Source: a virus. From it: a stretch of DNA of 64,000 nt. The translations under genes were made by a program, and so were the position numbers. Shown here in pieces: positions 28,826 through 36,878 of the stretch (position 1 is its first letter; each line of letters begins with the position of its first letter). Under the pieces are notes generated by a model. That model saw only the letters and a program-made list of their open reading frames with translations, had not been told where the DNA came from and searched no databases. The stretch covers positions 62,001 through 126,000 of IMG/VR virus record IMGVR_UViG_3300035698_017437; one strand, 5' to 3'.

Positions 28826-29671
28826 ATGAGTGGAGTTTGCGGTTCGCCTAAGATAACAAGAGAAGATTTCAAATTCATCTATAGAAACTGGATTGATATG
28901 ATTCGTCAAGAATATGAACCTTTCAAATATTCTTTGCTTACAGGTTCTTACTTTGATGAAACAAAACAACTCTTCGGTGATATTGATAATATATTTCTTG
29001 TTGAAGGAGATAATAAAAAACAATCCAAACTTGATTTCATTGAATGGCTGAAAACCATTCCTGAAGGAATTCTTGAACCTTTTGAGAATCCAAAACATCT
29101 TGGAAAACTCTGGTACAATTCTGGAGAAATCGTTTCTGTTCGTTTCCAAGGAGCTCAAATAGATAATATTTTCGCTTTATCTGAAAATGAAGCTAAATAC
29201 AAGAAAGCGTTCCTAGATATGGAAGCTCCTAAACAAGGACTAATTCTAGGACTTATCAAGACTATTTTGCTTGAACTTCCTGTGAGACAAACATTACATG
29301 ATATGGCTATTATTGTTGCTCCATTGAATGAAAATTGGGAATATGAATTTAATATTTCTCCTTGTGAACTTCAATTGAGAAAAGTTCATATGGATTATGT
29401 GACAATGAAAACAATCCATAGTGAAATTGTTTGGAGGAGTAAAGATTGGAATTATGTACTAGGGCTCCTAAAGGATTATGCTATTCAAAATAAATCTTTT
29501 GAATCTCTTTTGACTCTTTCCGGAGACTTGATAAAAAAGGAAAGAAGCCGTAAAAGAATCATAGGACTGTTTCAAGCAATGATCACCATTAAAAGTGGTG
29601 AGGTTGGAACACCTAAAGGACAACGCAAAACAGATACTCTACAAATGATCAAGGATAAATTTGAAAAATAA
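28826..29671 (+). CDS. nucleotidyltransferase-like protein 2
   Basis: 281 residues. SLLTGSYFDETKQLFGDIDNIFLV near residues 35-58 carries the GS and DID motif of the same superfamily as the preceding gene. The motif spacing and position match those of 27871, suggesting an old tandem duplication with strong divergence. C-terminus is basic. Ribosome site GGAG. Stop overlaps the TTG of the next gene. Confidence 0.68.
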   Translation: MSGVCGSPKITREDFKFIYRNWIDMIRQEYEPFKYSLLTGSYFDETKQLFGDIDNIFLVEGDNKKQSKLDFIEWLKTIPEGILEPFENPKHLGKLWYNSGEIVSVRFQGAQIDNIFALSENEAKYKKAFLDMEAPKQGLILGLIKTILLELPVRQTLHDMAIIVAPLNENWEYEFNISPCELQLRKVHMDYVTMKTIHSEIVWRSKDWNYVLGLLKDYAIQNKSFESLLTLSGDLIKKERSRKRIIGLFQAMITIKSGEVGTPKGQRKTDTLQMIKDKFEK

Positions 29672-30146
29672 AATAGGAATTTATTTAGGAAGGTTTCAGC
29701 CTCCTACAAAAGCACATTTAGCAATAATCAAACAAATGTCTGGTGATGGTCCAGGAACAGTTTATATTGTAGAAGGTAAGAAATCTAATCCTAAAAAGAA
29801 TCCATGGACAGGAAAAGAAAGAAAAGATCTTCTGAAAAAGATGTTGCCATCAAATATCAAAGTTGAAATAGTTCCAACAGGTTTCTATCCAGGTATATGT
29901 AACAAATCCAAACATAATGATTTTGCTTTGTATTGCGGTTCTGATAGAATTGCTACATATGAAAAACAAGAACAATATCTAGAACCTGGTAAAACCATTA
30001 GCTATAGAGAGGTAAAGCGAACTGATGAAGATATAAGTGCTACAAGACTTAGAAGAGCACTCCAGAGTGATAATGAAAAAGTGTTCAGAGAAATGGCTCC
30101 TAAAGAAATATGGGACCAATATGAAACAATGAAGGGTAAATACTAG
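29661..30146 (+). CDS. NMNAT/cytidylyltransferase-like nucleotidyltransferase
   Basis: 161 residues, TTG start inside the preceding gene. GRFQPPTKAHL (near 11-21) is the HxGH-type nucleotide-binding motif in its (T/H)xAH variant and DEDISATRLRRAL is the C-terminal ISSTxxR motif of nicotinamide/nicotinate mononucleotide adenylyltransferases and relatives. Could make NAD+ from NMN and ATP, or CDP-linked compounds. In operon with two polymerase-beta-type enzymes and a P-loop kinase, so a nucleotide or NAD-metabolising set is plausible. Confidence 0.75.
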   Translation: MKNKIGIYLGRFQPPTKAHLAIIKQMSGDGPGTVYIVEGKKSNPKKNPWTGKERKDLLKKMLPSNIKVEIVPTGFYPGICNKSKHNDFALYCGSDRIATYEKQEQYLEPGKTISYREVKRTDEDISATRLRRALQSDNEKVFREMAPKEIWDQYETMKGKY

Positions 30147-30159
30147 GACTAGGACTAAC

Positions 30160-31422
30160 ATGAAAAATTATATTGAAGTAAACAAAGAACATGAAAAGGC
30201 TATTCAGGAATCCCTATTTGAATCTCAAGGATATGGACAATATGAATGTGGCGCCATTGAAAATTTAGATGAAGCTTTGATCACTTTTGGCAAATCTGCT
30301 TATCCTAGAGGTGGTCACGTGGTTATACTTGCTGGTGGGGCATCTTCCGGAAAAGGATTTATTACAGATAAACTTCTTGGTATTGAAGGGAAAACTTTTG
30401 ATGTTGATATATTGAAACAGCTTGCCGCAGGTCATTCTAAATTTAGAGGAGTATTAGAAGATTCATTCAAAGATTTAATTAATGCTGGGGAAATTGATAA
30501 AATGCCAGATATTAACAAAATCTTGACTGATCCTAATGCTTTGCGAGATCCAGATAATGTTCACGCTTTTCATCTGGCATTGGAGAAAACCCAATGGTCA
30601 GATAAAATTCAAAAAAATGTTTTCAAGAATATTGCCGGAAAGAAAGTTGAAGATAAAATCAATCTTATTTTTGATGTTACTTTAGCAAATATCTCAAAAT
30701 TGAAATCTATTACATATGATATAAATCTTCTTGGTTATCCTAAAGAAAATATTCATATCGTTTGGATTGTCAATGATGTGGAAATTGCTAAAGTTCAAAA
30801 CTCAAAAAGAGATAGAGTTGTTCCTGAGGATATCCTAGTTGATACACATAAAGGTGCTTCTAGAACAATGTCAGATATTATTGGAATGGGGACTAAACTC
30901 AGAAAATATATGGATGGAGCAATCTATATTGCTTTCAATAAAATTGGTGTTGATGCGGATGTTGAATTCGGTGATAGAACTAAATGGACAAAAGAAACTT
31001 TAGTTGTTGTCAATAAATCAAATTATGTTCGTATCAAAGATCAAGGAAAACCTATCAAAGCTGACCAAATAGGTAGATCTATAATATCAAAAGTAAAACG
31101 ATATGTTCCTAGAGATACTTTTTTTGTTCCTAAGCAAAAAGGAAAGGGATCCAAGAAGATGAAAGATTTTTCAAAGAAGAAAAAAGTTAATAAAGGAGAT
31201 TGTATGGAAATTTTATTGAAATTTAATACGAAGGATAAAGAGATTATCCTCACCAAAGAAGAAGCAAAAACACTCTATAATGAATTGAAAGAAATTTTTG
31301 AGGCAAAGATAACCGCTCCTTCTTTTCCGTATACTGGTATAAGAAAAATTTCTGAACCTCTAGAAACTAATCCTTATTCTTTTCCATATCTTGATGATGT
31401 ACCACCCCGGATAATATACTAG
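30160..31422 (+). CDS. P-loop kinase, zeta-toxin-like, with capsid-targeting-like start
   Basis: 420 residues. Begins MKNYIEVNKEHEK, loosely like the capsid-targeting sequence. VVILAGGASSGKGFITDKL (about 52-70) is a Walker A P-loop with the GGASSGKG form seen in zeta-toxin/UNAG-kinase and related kinases, followed by FDVDILKQL. A central region resembling a kinase lid (WIVNDVEIAKVQNSKRDR) and a basic C-terminal extension (KGKGSKKMKDFSKKKKVNKGD) follow. Likely phosphorylates a sugar nucleotide or other small molecule; possibly packaged. Function inferred. Confidence 0.62.
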   Translation: MKNYIEVNKEHEKAIQESLFESQGYGQYECGAIENLDEALITFGKSAYPRGGHVVILAGGASSGKGFITDKLLGIEGKTFDVDILKQLAAGHSKFRGVLEDSFKDLINAGEIDKMPDINKILTDPNALRDPDNVHAFHLALEKTQWSDKIQKNVFKNIAGKKVEDKINLIFDVTLANISKLKSITYDINLLGYPKENIHIVWIVNDVEIAKVQNSKRDRVVPEDILVDTHKGASRTMSDIIGMGTKLRKYMDGAIYIAFNKIGVDADVEFGDRTKWTKETLVVVNKSNYVRIKDQGKPIKADQIGRSIISKVKRYVPRDTFFVPKQKGKGSKKMKDFSKKKKVNKGDCMEILLKFNTKDKEIILTKEEAKTLYNELKEIFEAKITAPSFPYTGIRKISEPLETNPYSFPYLDDVPPRIIY

Positions 31423-31456
31423 ACATATATTCAACCAATAGGCATGAAACATAATC

Positions 31457-31729
31457 ATGAAGAATATGAAACGAGCAGAAAGACGAGGACATTATAATAG
31501 ATTGAAAAGAAATCGTAAGAATTATTATGGAAGGGGTTTGGAAGGAAGTACTCCTATGTCAGAAGGTCAATTAGGTTGTACTGTCAATACTCCAACTCCT
31601 TGCTCTTGTTCTATGTGTACTAATGGAAGGAGAAATTCTTGGAATAACTCAAAAGAGAAATTAACCTTACAAGAACAGAAACAGCTTTTTGAATCTAAGG
31701 AAGAATTAGAGACAGAACATTATGAGTAA
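31457..31729 (+). CDS. small conserved Cys-rich basic protein
   Basis: 90 residues. RAERRGHYNRLKRNRKNYYGRG followed by CSCSMCTNGRRNSW is a pattern I know from short conserved bacterial and phage proteins. The start could be the second Met. The Cys cluster may bind zinc. Function unknown. Confidence 0.6.
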   Translation: MKNMKRAERRGHYNRLKRNRKNYYGRGLEGSTPMSEGQLGCTVNTPTPCSCSMCTNGRRNSWNNSKEKLTLQEQKQLFESKEELETEHYE

Positions 31730-32435
31730 TGGCATATACATTGTTGGAGATCTCCATTGTGATTGGGGATCACTCAACACATTCATAAACAAAAAGAATC
31801 CTGCTATGATTTTACAGGTTGGTGATTTTGGTTTTTGGCCCAATGAAACGTATACAAAAAGAGAATTGTATACAGGATATACAGATATTCCAAAGAAGAA
31901 ATATAAATATTGGGATGAAGGACTAATCAAGAATAAAGGAACAAAAATCCATTGGTGTGATGGGAATCATGAAAACCATACTGAATTAGAAAAGTTGGAG
32001 GATAATGAAATATTTCCGGGTATCATTTATCAACCTAGAGGATCTGTTCTAACCTTACCTGATGGAAGAAATGTGTTGTTTATCGGAGGAGCTTTATCAA
32101 TAGATAAACAGTATAGAACTATCGGTAAGGATTGGTTCCCTCAAGAATTGATAACTCAAAGACAAATATATGATTTACCAGATATTCATATTGATATTGT
32201 GATATCTCACACCTGTCCAATAGAATTTCTTTATGGACTTGATTTGGGTATAAAATTACAAGATCCATGTAATAGAGCGTTATCTATGGTATTAGAAAAA
32301 TATAAACCCAAAGAATGGTTCTTTGGACACTTCCATCAAACAAAATCTGGATATAAAAATGAATGTAAATGGACTTGTCTAGATATGCCCAGAAACTCTG
32401 GTAAATGGTGGACTAAATTAGGAGAGAGATTATAA
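31722..32435 (+). CDS. metallophosphoesterase
   Basis: 237 residues of the calcineurin-like fold: GDLHCDW (motif I), QVGDFGFW (II), CDGNHENH (III), SHTCP (IV) and GHFHQ (V) are all present and in order, supplying the two-metal site. Hydrolyses a phosphate ester; phage members are often called protein or nucleic-acid phosphatases. Start overlaps the previous gene; stop overlaps the next ATG. Confidence 0.88.
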   Translation: MSNGIYIVGDLHCDWGSLNTFINKKNPAMILQVGDFGFWPNETYTKRELYTGYTDIPKKKYKYWDEGLIKNKGTKIHWCDGNHENHTELEKLEDNEIFPGIIYQPRGSVLTLPDGRNVLFIGGALSIDKQYRTIGKDWFPQELITQRQIYDLPDIHIDIVISHTCPIEFLYGLDLGIKLQDPCNRALSMVLEKYKPKEWFFGHFHQTKSGYKNECKWTCLDMPRNSGKWWTKLGERL

Positions 32436-32662
32436 TGAATTATTGTGGAGAAGTGATAGGATGGTTGTTGGTAGCTGTTCTGATTTTGGTTATAGGAGGA
32501 ATTATAGTACACTCAGCTGGATATAAATCAGGACAATTAGAAGCAATGAAAGATAAGTATCATTACCAATTAGTCCAAGAGAAGGATCAAGAAACAAAAT
32601 GGAAGAGAAAAACCGAATCAATAACCCTAAAAGAAACAGGATACAATAATGAAAACCTATAG
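32435..32662 (+). CDS. single-pass membrane protein, spanin-like in build
   Basis: 75 residues: one N-terminal hydrophobic segment (about 7-27), then a charged helical tail. The build matches i-spanin-type proteins, but there is no partner o-spanin gene nested in it, so the call is open. Confidence 0.5.
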   Translation: MNYCGEVIGWLLVAVLILVIGGIIVHSAGYKSGQLEAMKDKYHYQLVQEKDQETKWKRKTESITLKETGYNNENL

Positions 32663-32879
32663 TGAAGTAAACGAAGCCAAGAAAGATAGAACAATCCTCC
32701 TTTCAGAACTGCCAGATAAACATAAGAAATTTGCCGAAAAGAATATAATGAAAGATAAAGTATATTATTCCTCTTCGGATGATTTTGTTGATGTTTGGTC
32801 CAATATGAAAAAGGAAGTAGAGGGATTCAAAGAGCTTTTCCAATATACTGATTTCCGCCAAGTTATTAGAGACAAATAA
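32649..32879 (+). CDS. capsid-targeting-like small protein
   Basis: 76 residues beginning MKTYSEVNEA, close to the T4 capsid-targeting decapeptide (VNE in place of IAE). Body is Lys-rich with an acidic SSSDDFVDVW patch. Candidate internal head protein. Confidence 0.52.
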   Translation: MKTYSEVNEAKKDRTILLSELPDKHKKFAEKNIMKDKVYYSSSDDFVDVWSNMKKEVEGFKELFQYTDFRQVIRDK

Positions 32880-32893
32880 GGTGAAGAAATGTG

Positions 32894-32941
32894 TTGACTT
32901 CTCATTCTATACATGTTATAATAGTGTATACAGAATGAGAA
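32894..32941 (+). promoter_or_regulatory. early sigma70 promoter with 10-bp dyad
   Basis: TTGACT 32894-32899, 17-bp spacer, extended -10 TATAAT 32917-32922. Arms TTCTCATTCT 32899-32908 and AGAATGAGAA 32932-32941. Confidence 0.9.
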
Positions 32942-32970
32942 AACCACATAATTCAAAATGAGGATTCAAA

Positions 32971-33144
32971 ATGGATATGACTGATTATGGCATTACTATT
33001 CTACCAGATGAAGATGCGGTATATTTGGATATTGATAATGAAGGAGTATACCTATCGTCTTCAATGTTAGAAATATATATTGAGGAACTTGTGAAGGCTA
33101 AAGTAGAGATTGATCATATAATTTTGGAGAGTTCAAATGAATAG
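32971..33144 (+). CDS. unknown acidic protein
   Basis: 57 residues, acidic, one helix at the C-terminus. First gene after the promoter and leader; overlaps the next start. Function unknown. Confidence 0.5.
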   Translation: MDMTDYGITILPDEDAVYLDIDNEGVYLSSSMLEIYIEELVKAKVEIDHIILESSNE

Positions 33145-33655
33145 TAATAAAAGGGTATATATTGTGAATGGTCGTCCTAGAGCAGGAAAAGGAACTCTAA
33201 TCCAAATCATGAAGGATAATTATCCTGTTCATCATCTTTCAACCGTGGATACAGTGAAAGTTCTAGCTAGACAAATGGGTTGGAATGGGACTAAAACTCC
33301 TGAAAATCGCCAAATGCTTTCTGACCTAAAAGATTTCTATTCAAAGAATTTTGATGGACCTTTTAGAGAGATGACTGAAGCTACCAACTCCCATGATTAT
33401 TGTGTCTTTGAGATTAGGGAACCAAAAGAAATTGAAAGACTCCAAAAATGGTGTGAACTTAATTGGATTATTTGTGATACTATTTTGGTACAATCCGACA
33501 AACATGATGCCACCTCTACTTGCCATTCAGATGTAAATGTTGATGGTTTTGATTATCGTTATATAGTAAACAATTACAATTCATTAGATGATTATGAACA
33601 TAACTGTAAAGAATTCTTAAAATCTATTATGGATGAAGATGAAGAAGATGAATAA
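33137..33655 (+). CDS. deoxynucleotide/nucleoside monophosphate kinase-like protein
   Basis: 172 residues with Walker A VNGRPRAGKGTLIQIM (residues 9-24) and a middle motif CVFEIREPKEIERLQKW, which is like the substrate and lid region of P-loop NMP kinases found in phages. Ends in an acidic tail. Would supply dNDPs for the reductase/ThyX pathway, although a kinase for another small molecule is also possible. Confidence 0.62.
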   Translation: MNSNKRVYIVNGRPRAGKGTLIQIMKDNYPVHHLSTVDTVKVLARQMGWNGTKTPENRQMLSDLKDFYSKNFDGPFREMTEATNSHDYCVFEIREPKEIERLQKWCELNWIICDTILVQSDKHDATSTCHSDVNVDGFDYRYIVNNYNSLDDYEHNCKEFLKSIMDEDEEDE

Positions 33656-33956
33656 AACAATTTTGATTCTTAGTGGAGTTTTGATCGGGTTTAGTTCGCC
33701 TGTATTAGCTGAAAATCCTTTTTCGGGATTGAGCGACGTTGGAAAGATATTACAAGGAGTTTCTATAGTTAGAGGATTAACAGATGGAACTCCTATAGAA
33801 AAAAGACTCCAAACTAGTGCTTTTGATTATAACTCTCAAATTTCCCATTATGTTCGTCCTGTACATGTAGAAACCTATTATAAACAAAAATTAGAAATAG
33901 CAACTTCCAATATCGCATGGGAAGCAAGGAAATCATTATATAAAGGGAGAGAATAA
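33633..33956 (+). CDS. exported small protein
   Basis: 107 residues with a Lys/Met start, hydrophobic core ILILSGVLIGFSSPVLA and a clear signal-peptidase site (VLA-EN). Mature part about 80 residues, unknown. Several close ATG codons make the exact start uncertain. Confidence 0.62.
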   Translation: MKMKKMNKTILILSGVLIGFSSPVLAENPFSGLSDVGKILQGVSIVRGLTDGTPIEKRLQTSAFDYNSQISHYVRPVHVETYYKQKLEIATSNIAWEARKSLYKGRE

Positions 33957-34287
33957 TGAATAATGAATACCGAATCAAACATTACCGATTTTATGAGAGG
34001 GGAAGTTTTACTATGGTATCAAAAACAAAAGGTCAATATATAATATTTTCATTGGCATTTTGTTCACCCAAAGATAATTTCAGCAAGAAGAAAGGAGTTG
34101 CTATTTGTGGAAACCGGCTTGCTGGAATCTCACCTAACGCAGTATTCAAGTTACATATATATCAACATGTAGTCCTAACAGACAAGATTGCGAATTGCTT
34201 AAGCTTTCTTTATCTCTTGCCGGAATGGGTATTCCTGAGTTTGGAAAGGGTCTAATCCGTGAAGCTATTTCATATGCTGTAAATTGA
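33956..34287 (+). pseudogene. conserved phage protein broken by an apparent -1 frameshift
   Basis: Frame one (33956-34255) is open for 99 residues, but near 34186-34195 a shift of -1 leads into ELLKLSLSLAGMGIPEFGKGLIREAISYAVN, ending at 34287. This tail looks far more protein-like (PEFGxGLxREAIxYA) than the last 25 residues of the zero frame, and I associate it with conserved small phage proteins. Either a one-base deletion, a base-calling error or a real frameshift. Confidence 0.5.
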
Positions 34288-34288
34288 T

Positions 34289-34849
34289 ATGTTGGCGATT
34301 GCTGGAGTAGATTATTCAATGAATAGTCCTGCTGTATGTATTCATACAGGAAAGGAATGGAATGTCACAAACTGTGAGTTCCATTTTTTCCATAAAAAAT
34401 TCACTAAACAGGATAATTTATATCCTTCTTTATATCCGATATATACCGAAGATTTCAATAATACAGACAGATTCTATAAACTTGCCCAATGGGTTATAGA
34501 TACTGGTATAGGTAAATGTGATTATATTGGACTGGAGGGTTTTGCCTATGGTGCGAAAGGAAGGGCAGTATTCAGTATCCCTGAAGCTACGGGGTTTATG
34601 AAATGTATGGTTTGTCATACCCATGGTATGACTTTTGAGACTTTTTCACCAGGACAAGTCAAAAAGATGGCAACAGGAAAGGGAAATTCAAAAAAAGAAA
34701 TCATTGAAGAACATTTCATCAAAGAAACAGGAATAGTATTGAGAGATATTATTGGACAATCTCCTAAATCTGTTACTCCTTCCTCAGATATCCATGATTC
34801 TTATTATGTCACCAAATTATTATGGGAAAAGATTCATCTTGACAAGTGA
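34289..34849 (+). CDS. RuvC-like Holliday junction resolvase
   Basis: 186 residues with RNase H fold motifs in order: GVDYSMNSPAVC (first Asp), YIGLEGFAYGAKGRAVF (Glu), GNSKKEIIEEHF and SSDIHDSYYVTKLLW (last Asp pair), the layout of RuvC-type resolvases of large phages. Would cut branched DNA in recombination or before packaging, a role T4 gives to gp49. Begins two bases after the preceding frame. Confidence 0.78.
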   Translation: MLAIAGVDYSMNSPAVCIHTGKEWNVTNCEFHFFHKKFTKQDNLYPSLYPIYTEDFNNTDRFYKLAQWVIDTGIGKCDYIGLEGFAYGAKGRAVFSIPEATGFMKCMVCHTHGMTFETFSPGQVKKMATGKGNSKKEIIEEHFIKETGIVLRDIIGQSPKSVTPSSDIHDSYYVTKLLWEKIHLDK

Positions 34850-34867
34850 TATCCAATATGTTATAAT
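34839..34867 (+). promoter_or_regulatory. early sigma70 promoter, second family
   Basis: TTGACA 34839-34844 within the end of the resolvase gene, 17-bp spacer, extended -10 TATAAT 34862-34867. Confidence 0.87.
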
Positions 34868-34903
34868 TGAAAAAATTATCTGAACCCTAAATGGAGAGAA
34901 CGA

Positions 34904-35128
34904 ATGAAAAAATTAAAATTCTGGCGTAAACGATCAAAAAATATTCATCTTGCGGATAACAAATTAACAAAAGCTGAAATTGTGGGATTTCTGGGAGAAA
35001 GAGGATATGACCAAAGTAGATCTGTTAAATTGACTCTAAGAACATTGAAAATCATTTGGTCTAACCTCAACAAGAAAGATGCTAGAAAAGCTCAAGAGCG
35101 TATGATAGCAGAAGGGAGTTGGGTATGA
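34904..35128 (+). CDS. small basic protein upstream of rnh
   Basis: 74 residues, basic N-terminus (KKLKFWRKRSK), then a helix-turn-helix-like stretch (LTKAEIVGFLGERGYDQSRSV). Coupled to rnh-N by ATGA. May bind DNA; function unknown. Confidence 0.5.
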   Translation: MKKLKFWRKRSKNIHLADNKLTKAEIVGFLGERGYDQSRSVKLTLRTLKIIWSNLNKKDARKAQERMIAEGSWV

Positions 35129-35619
35129 TTCTGCTTGATTTTAATGCCATTGCAATTGCGACTATCATGATACAACTAAGTCAGGATGAATCAATTGTCA
35201 ATGAGGATTTCATTACTCATTCCATACTCAACTCCGTAAGAAAAAGAAATAAACAATTTAGAAATGAATATGGCAAAATGGTTATCTGTTGTGATTCAGG
35301 AAATGTATGGAGAAAAAAAGTATTTCCATTATATAAAGCAAATCGTCTGAAGAATAGAGAAAAGGATGATTATGATTGGGATATGATCCATGAGGCTATT
35401 CACAAAACCGAAGAGGTTTTGAGGATGAGTTTTCCTTATCTTGTAATGAAAGTTGATACTGCTGAAGCTGATGATATTATTGCTCGGTTGAGTTATAATA
35501 TTTTTGAAGAGAAACCTAATGTTATAGTTTCAAATGATAGGGACTTCCTTCAACTAATCTCGCCTTCATGTTCAGTATTTAGGCCCACATCTGAAGAGAC
35601 TATAATATTCAAGCCTTGA
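35125..35619 (+). CDS. rnh: RNase H (T4 rnh, FEN1-family), N-terminal part of a split gene
   Basis: 164 residues equal to the N-terminal half of T4 RNase H, a 5'-3' nuclease that removes RNA primers and flaps. Seen: LLDFNAIA (metal Asp), CCDSGNVWRKKVFPLYKANRL (helical arch region), AEADDIIARL and VSNDRDFLQL (metal Asps). The frame stops soon after a reverse-strand homing endonuclease begins to overlap it (11 bases); the remainder lies at 36392. Start at 35125 chosen for GGGAG spacing. The two halves would have to assemble in trans. Confidence 0.85.
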   Translation: MILLDFNAIAIATIMIQLSQDESIVNEDFITHSILNSVRKRNKQFRNEYGKMVICCDSGNVWRKKVFPLYKANRLKNREKDDYDWDMIHEAIHKTEEVLRMSFPYLVMKVDTAEADDIIARLSYNIFEEKPNVIVSNDRDFLQLISPSCSVFRPTSEETIIFKP

Positions 35620-36277
35620 TTATTTCCCATCCTTCAGTTAGTAATCCTTTTTCTGTTAATCTAGTGGCCTTTTTATTAGGTTTAATAACACCTTTGTTTA
35701 TATTTCCATATAAGCGGGAAAATGATAAACCATGTTTTTTTGAGAACGAGGCCAATTCTCCATGAATATTATATAATATTCCAAGAGGAGAAATTATATT
35801 ATATTTTTGAGCATGTTTATTGTTTTTCCCTTTACAAGCTTTAGAGCAGGCTGTATGGATATTATTTCTTTTATTTATGTCTGGTACTCTGATATGTAAG
35901 GGTATTCCAAAAGAGGGATTCTTTTCTCCGGACAAAGCAAAACTCAATTTATCTCGGGTTTCTTCTGAAATTGTTAGACCTCCCTGACCGCCTAGACCTC
36001 CCGTCTTGACATTATATGTGCTTCTAGAGTCTACAAAGGCAGAATCTACAAGATCTCTTTCCTTAGAATATGCTGATGTTTCTGAAACAAAAGAGAATAA
36101 TACTATTTTACTGAAATTATCTTTTCCATATTTTTTTATAGCTCTCAAAAGAATCTTGCCAGATCCTAAATAAGAATCGTTTGGATCTGTAGTAGAGTGT
36201 TTGCCAACATATATTTTTTGATTCACTAAACAAGTTGTTTGATATACTGTATGATAAATAGTTTTAGCTTGAGACAT
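35609..36277 (-). CDS. GIY-YIG homing endonuclease
   Basis: 222 residues from the ATG with GGAG six bases ahead (an ATG at 36289 is an alternative). The N-terminal GIY-YIG core reads TIYHTVYQTTC...QKIYVGKH...YLGSG, then LRAIKKYGKDNF; the middle GGLGGQGG...SEETRDKLSFALSG and NPSFGIPL resemble NUMOD-type DNA-binding motifs of phage mobile endonucleases. It is the only reverse gene in a long forward region and sits exactly in the break of rnh, so it is most likely the agent of the split. Confidence 0.85.
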   Translation of the reverse strand: MSQAKTIYHTVYQTTCLVNQKIYVGKHSTTDPNDSYLGSGKILLRAIKKYGKDNFSKIVLFSFVSETSAYSKERDLVDSAFVDSRSTYNVKTGGLGGQGGLTISEETRDKLSFALSGEKNPSFGIPLHIRVPDINKRNNIHTACSKACKGKNNKHAQKYNIISPLGILYNIHGELASFSKKHGLSFSRLYGNINKGVIKPNKKATRLTEKGLLTEGWEIIKA

Positions 36278-36306
36278 TTCTAACTCCATAGAAAAGTTTT
36301 AGGTTA

Positions 36307-36338
36307 GAAAAGAAAGTTGTTGACGCAACTTTCTTTTC
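36307..36338 (+). repeat. 13-bp inverted repeat centred on a -35 hexamer
   Basis: Perfect arms 36307-36319 and 36326-36338 around TTGACG. Lies between the divergent homing endonuclease and rnh-C genes; operator or boundary of the mobile insertion. Confidence 0.7.
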
Positions 36339-36348
36339 GTGTTATAGT
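36320..36348 (+). promoter_or_regulatory. promoter for the 3' rnh fragment
   Basis: TTGACG 36320-36325, 17-bp spacer, TATAGT 36343-36348. Supplies transcription to the severed C-terminal gene. Confidence 0.65.
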
Positions 36349-36391
36349 TATTTATATAAATTGAATTATAACTCTAAGAAAGGAGAAAACA

Positions 36392-36841
36392 TTGAAAAGA
36401 ATAATGATGGAGCCTAATGATATCAAAAGAACTTTATTTGACCATTTTTGTAGAGGCGACTCTTCTGATGGTATTCCCAATATTGTTTCAGATGAGGATG
36501 TTTTCATTTGTGAAGAGAAGAGACAGAAATGTATATTTGCTAAAAAGTTAGATATTTGGTATCCTTTATATGTTGAAAGTCCTTCTTTATTCTTCAAAGA
36601 AATTGGTCAGGAAATGTCTGTCAAATTTGAAAGGAACAGAATTCTGATTGATTTGAATAAAATTCCTGAAGATCTAATTATATCTATCAATAATGAATTT
36701 GAAAATGAATGTAAGTTGCCTTGTCCTGGCAAAATGGAGATTCTCAACTATTTTGCTAACAATAAAATGAAACTTCTTGCTAGTTGTGTTGGAGATTTCA
36801 CAGGACCGACAAGAACTAATTCATTAGCTGAATTTCTATAA
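36392..36841 (+). CDS. rnh: RNase H, C-terminal part of the split gene
   Basis: 149 residues, TTG start with AAGGAG. EPNDIKRTLFDHFCRGDSSDGIPNI corresponds to the KGD-x2-D helix-hairpin-helix DNA-binding region of T4 RNase H, and LIDLNKIPEDL and LPCPGKMEILNYF match its C-terminal elements. It takes up where the fragment at 35125 ends, so together they make one full-length enzyme. It has its own promoter and start, which argues for a functional split gene rather than debris. Confidence 0.82.
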   Translation: MKRIMMEPNDIKRTLFDHFCRGDSSDGIPNIVSDEDVFICEEKRQKCIFAKKLDIWYPLYVESPSLFFKEIGQEMSVKFERNRILIDLNKIPEDLIISINNEFENECKLPCPGKMEILNYFANNKMKLLASCVGDFTGPTRTNSLAEFL

Positions 36842-36844
36842 ATA
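36837..36844 (+). promoter_or_regulatory. late promoter box TATAAATA
   Basis: Exact late box overlapping the rnh-C stop codon, 35 bases before the gene at 36879. Confidence 0.6.
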
Positions 36845-36878
36845 AGAACAATACTAACCTTAACATATGAGAGATATT

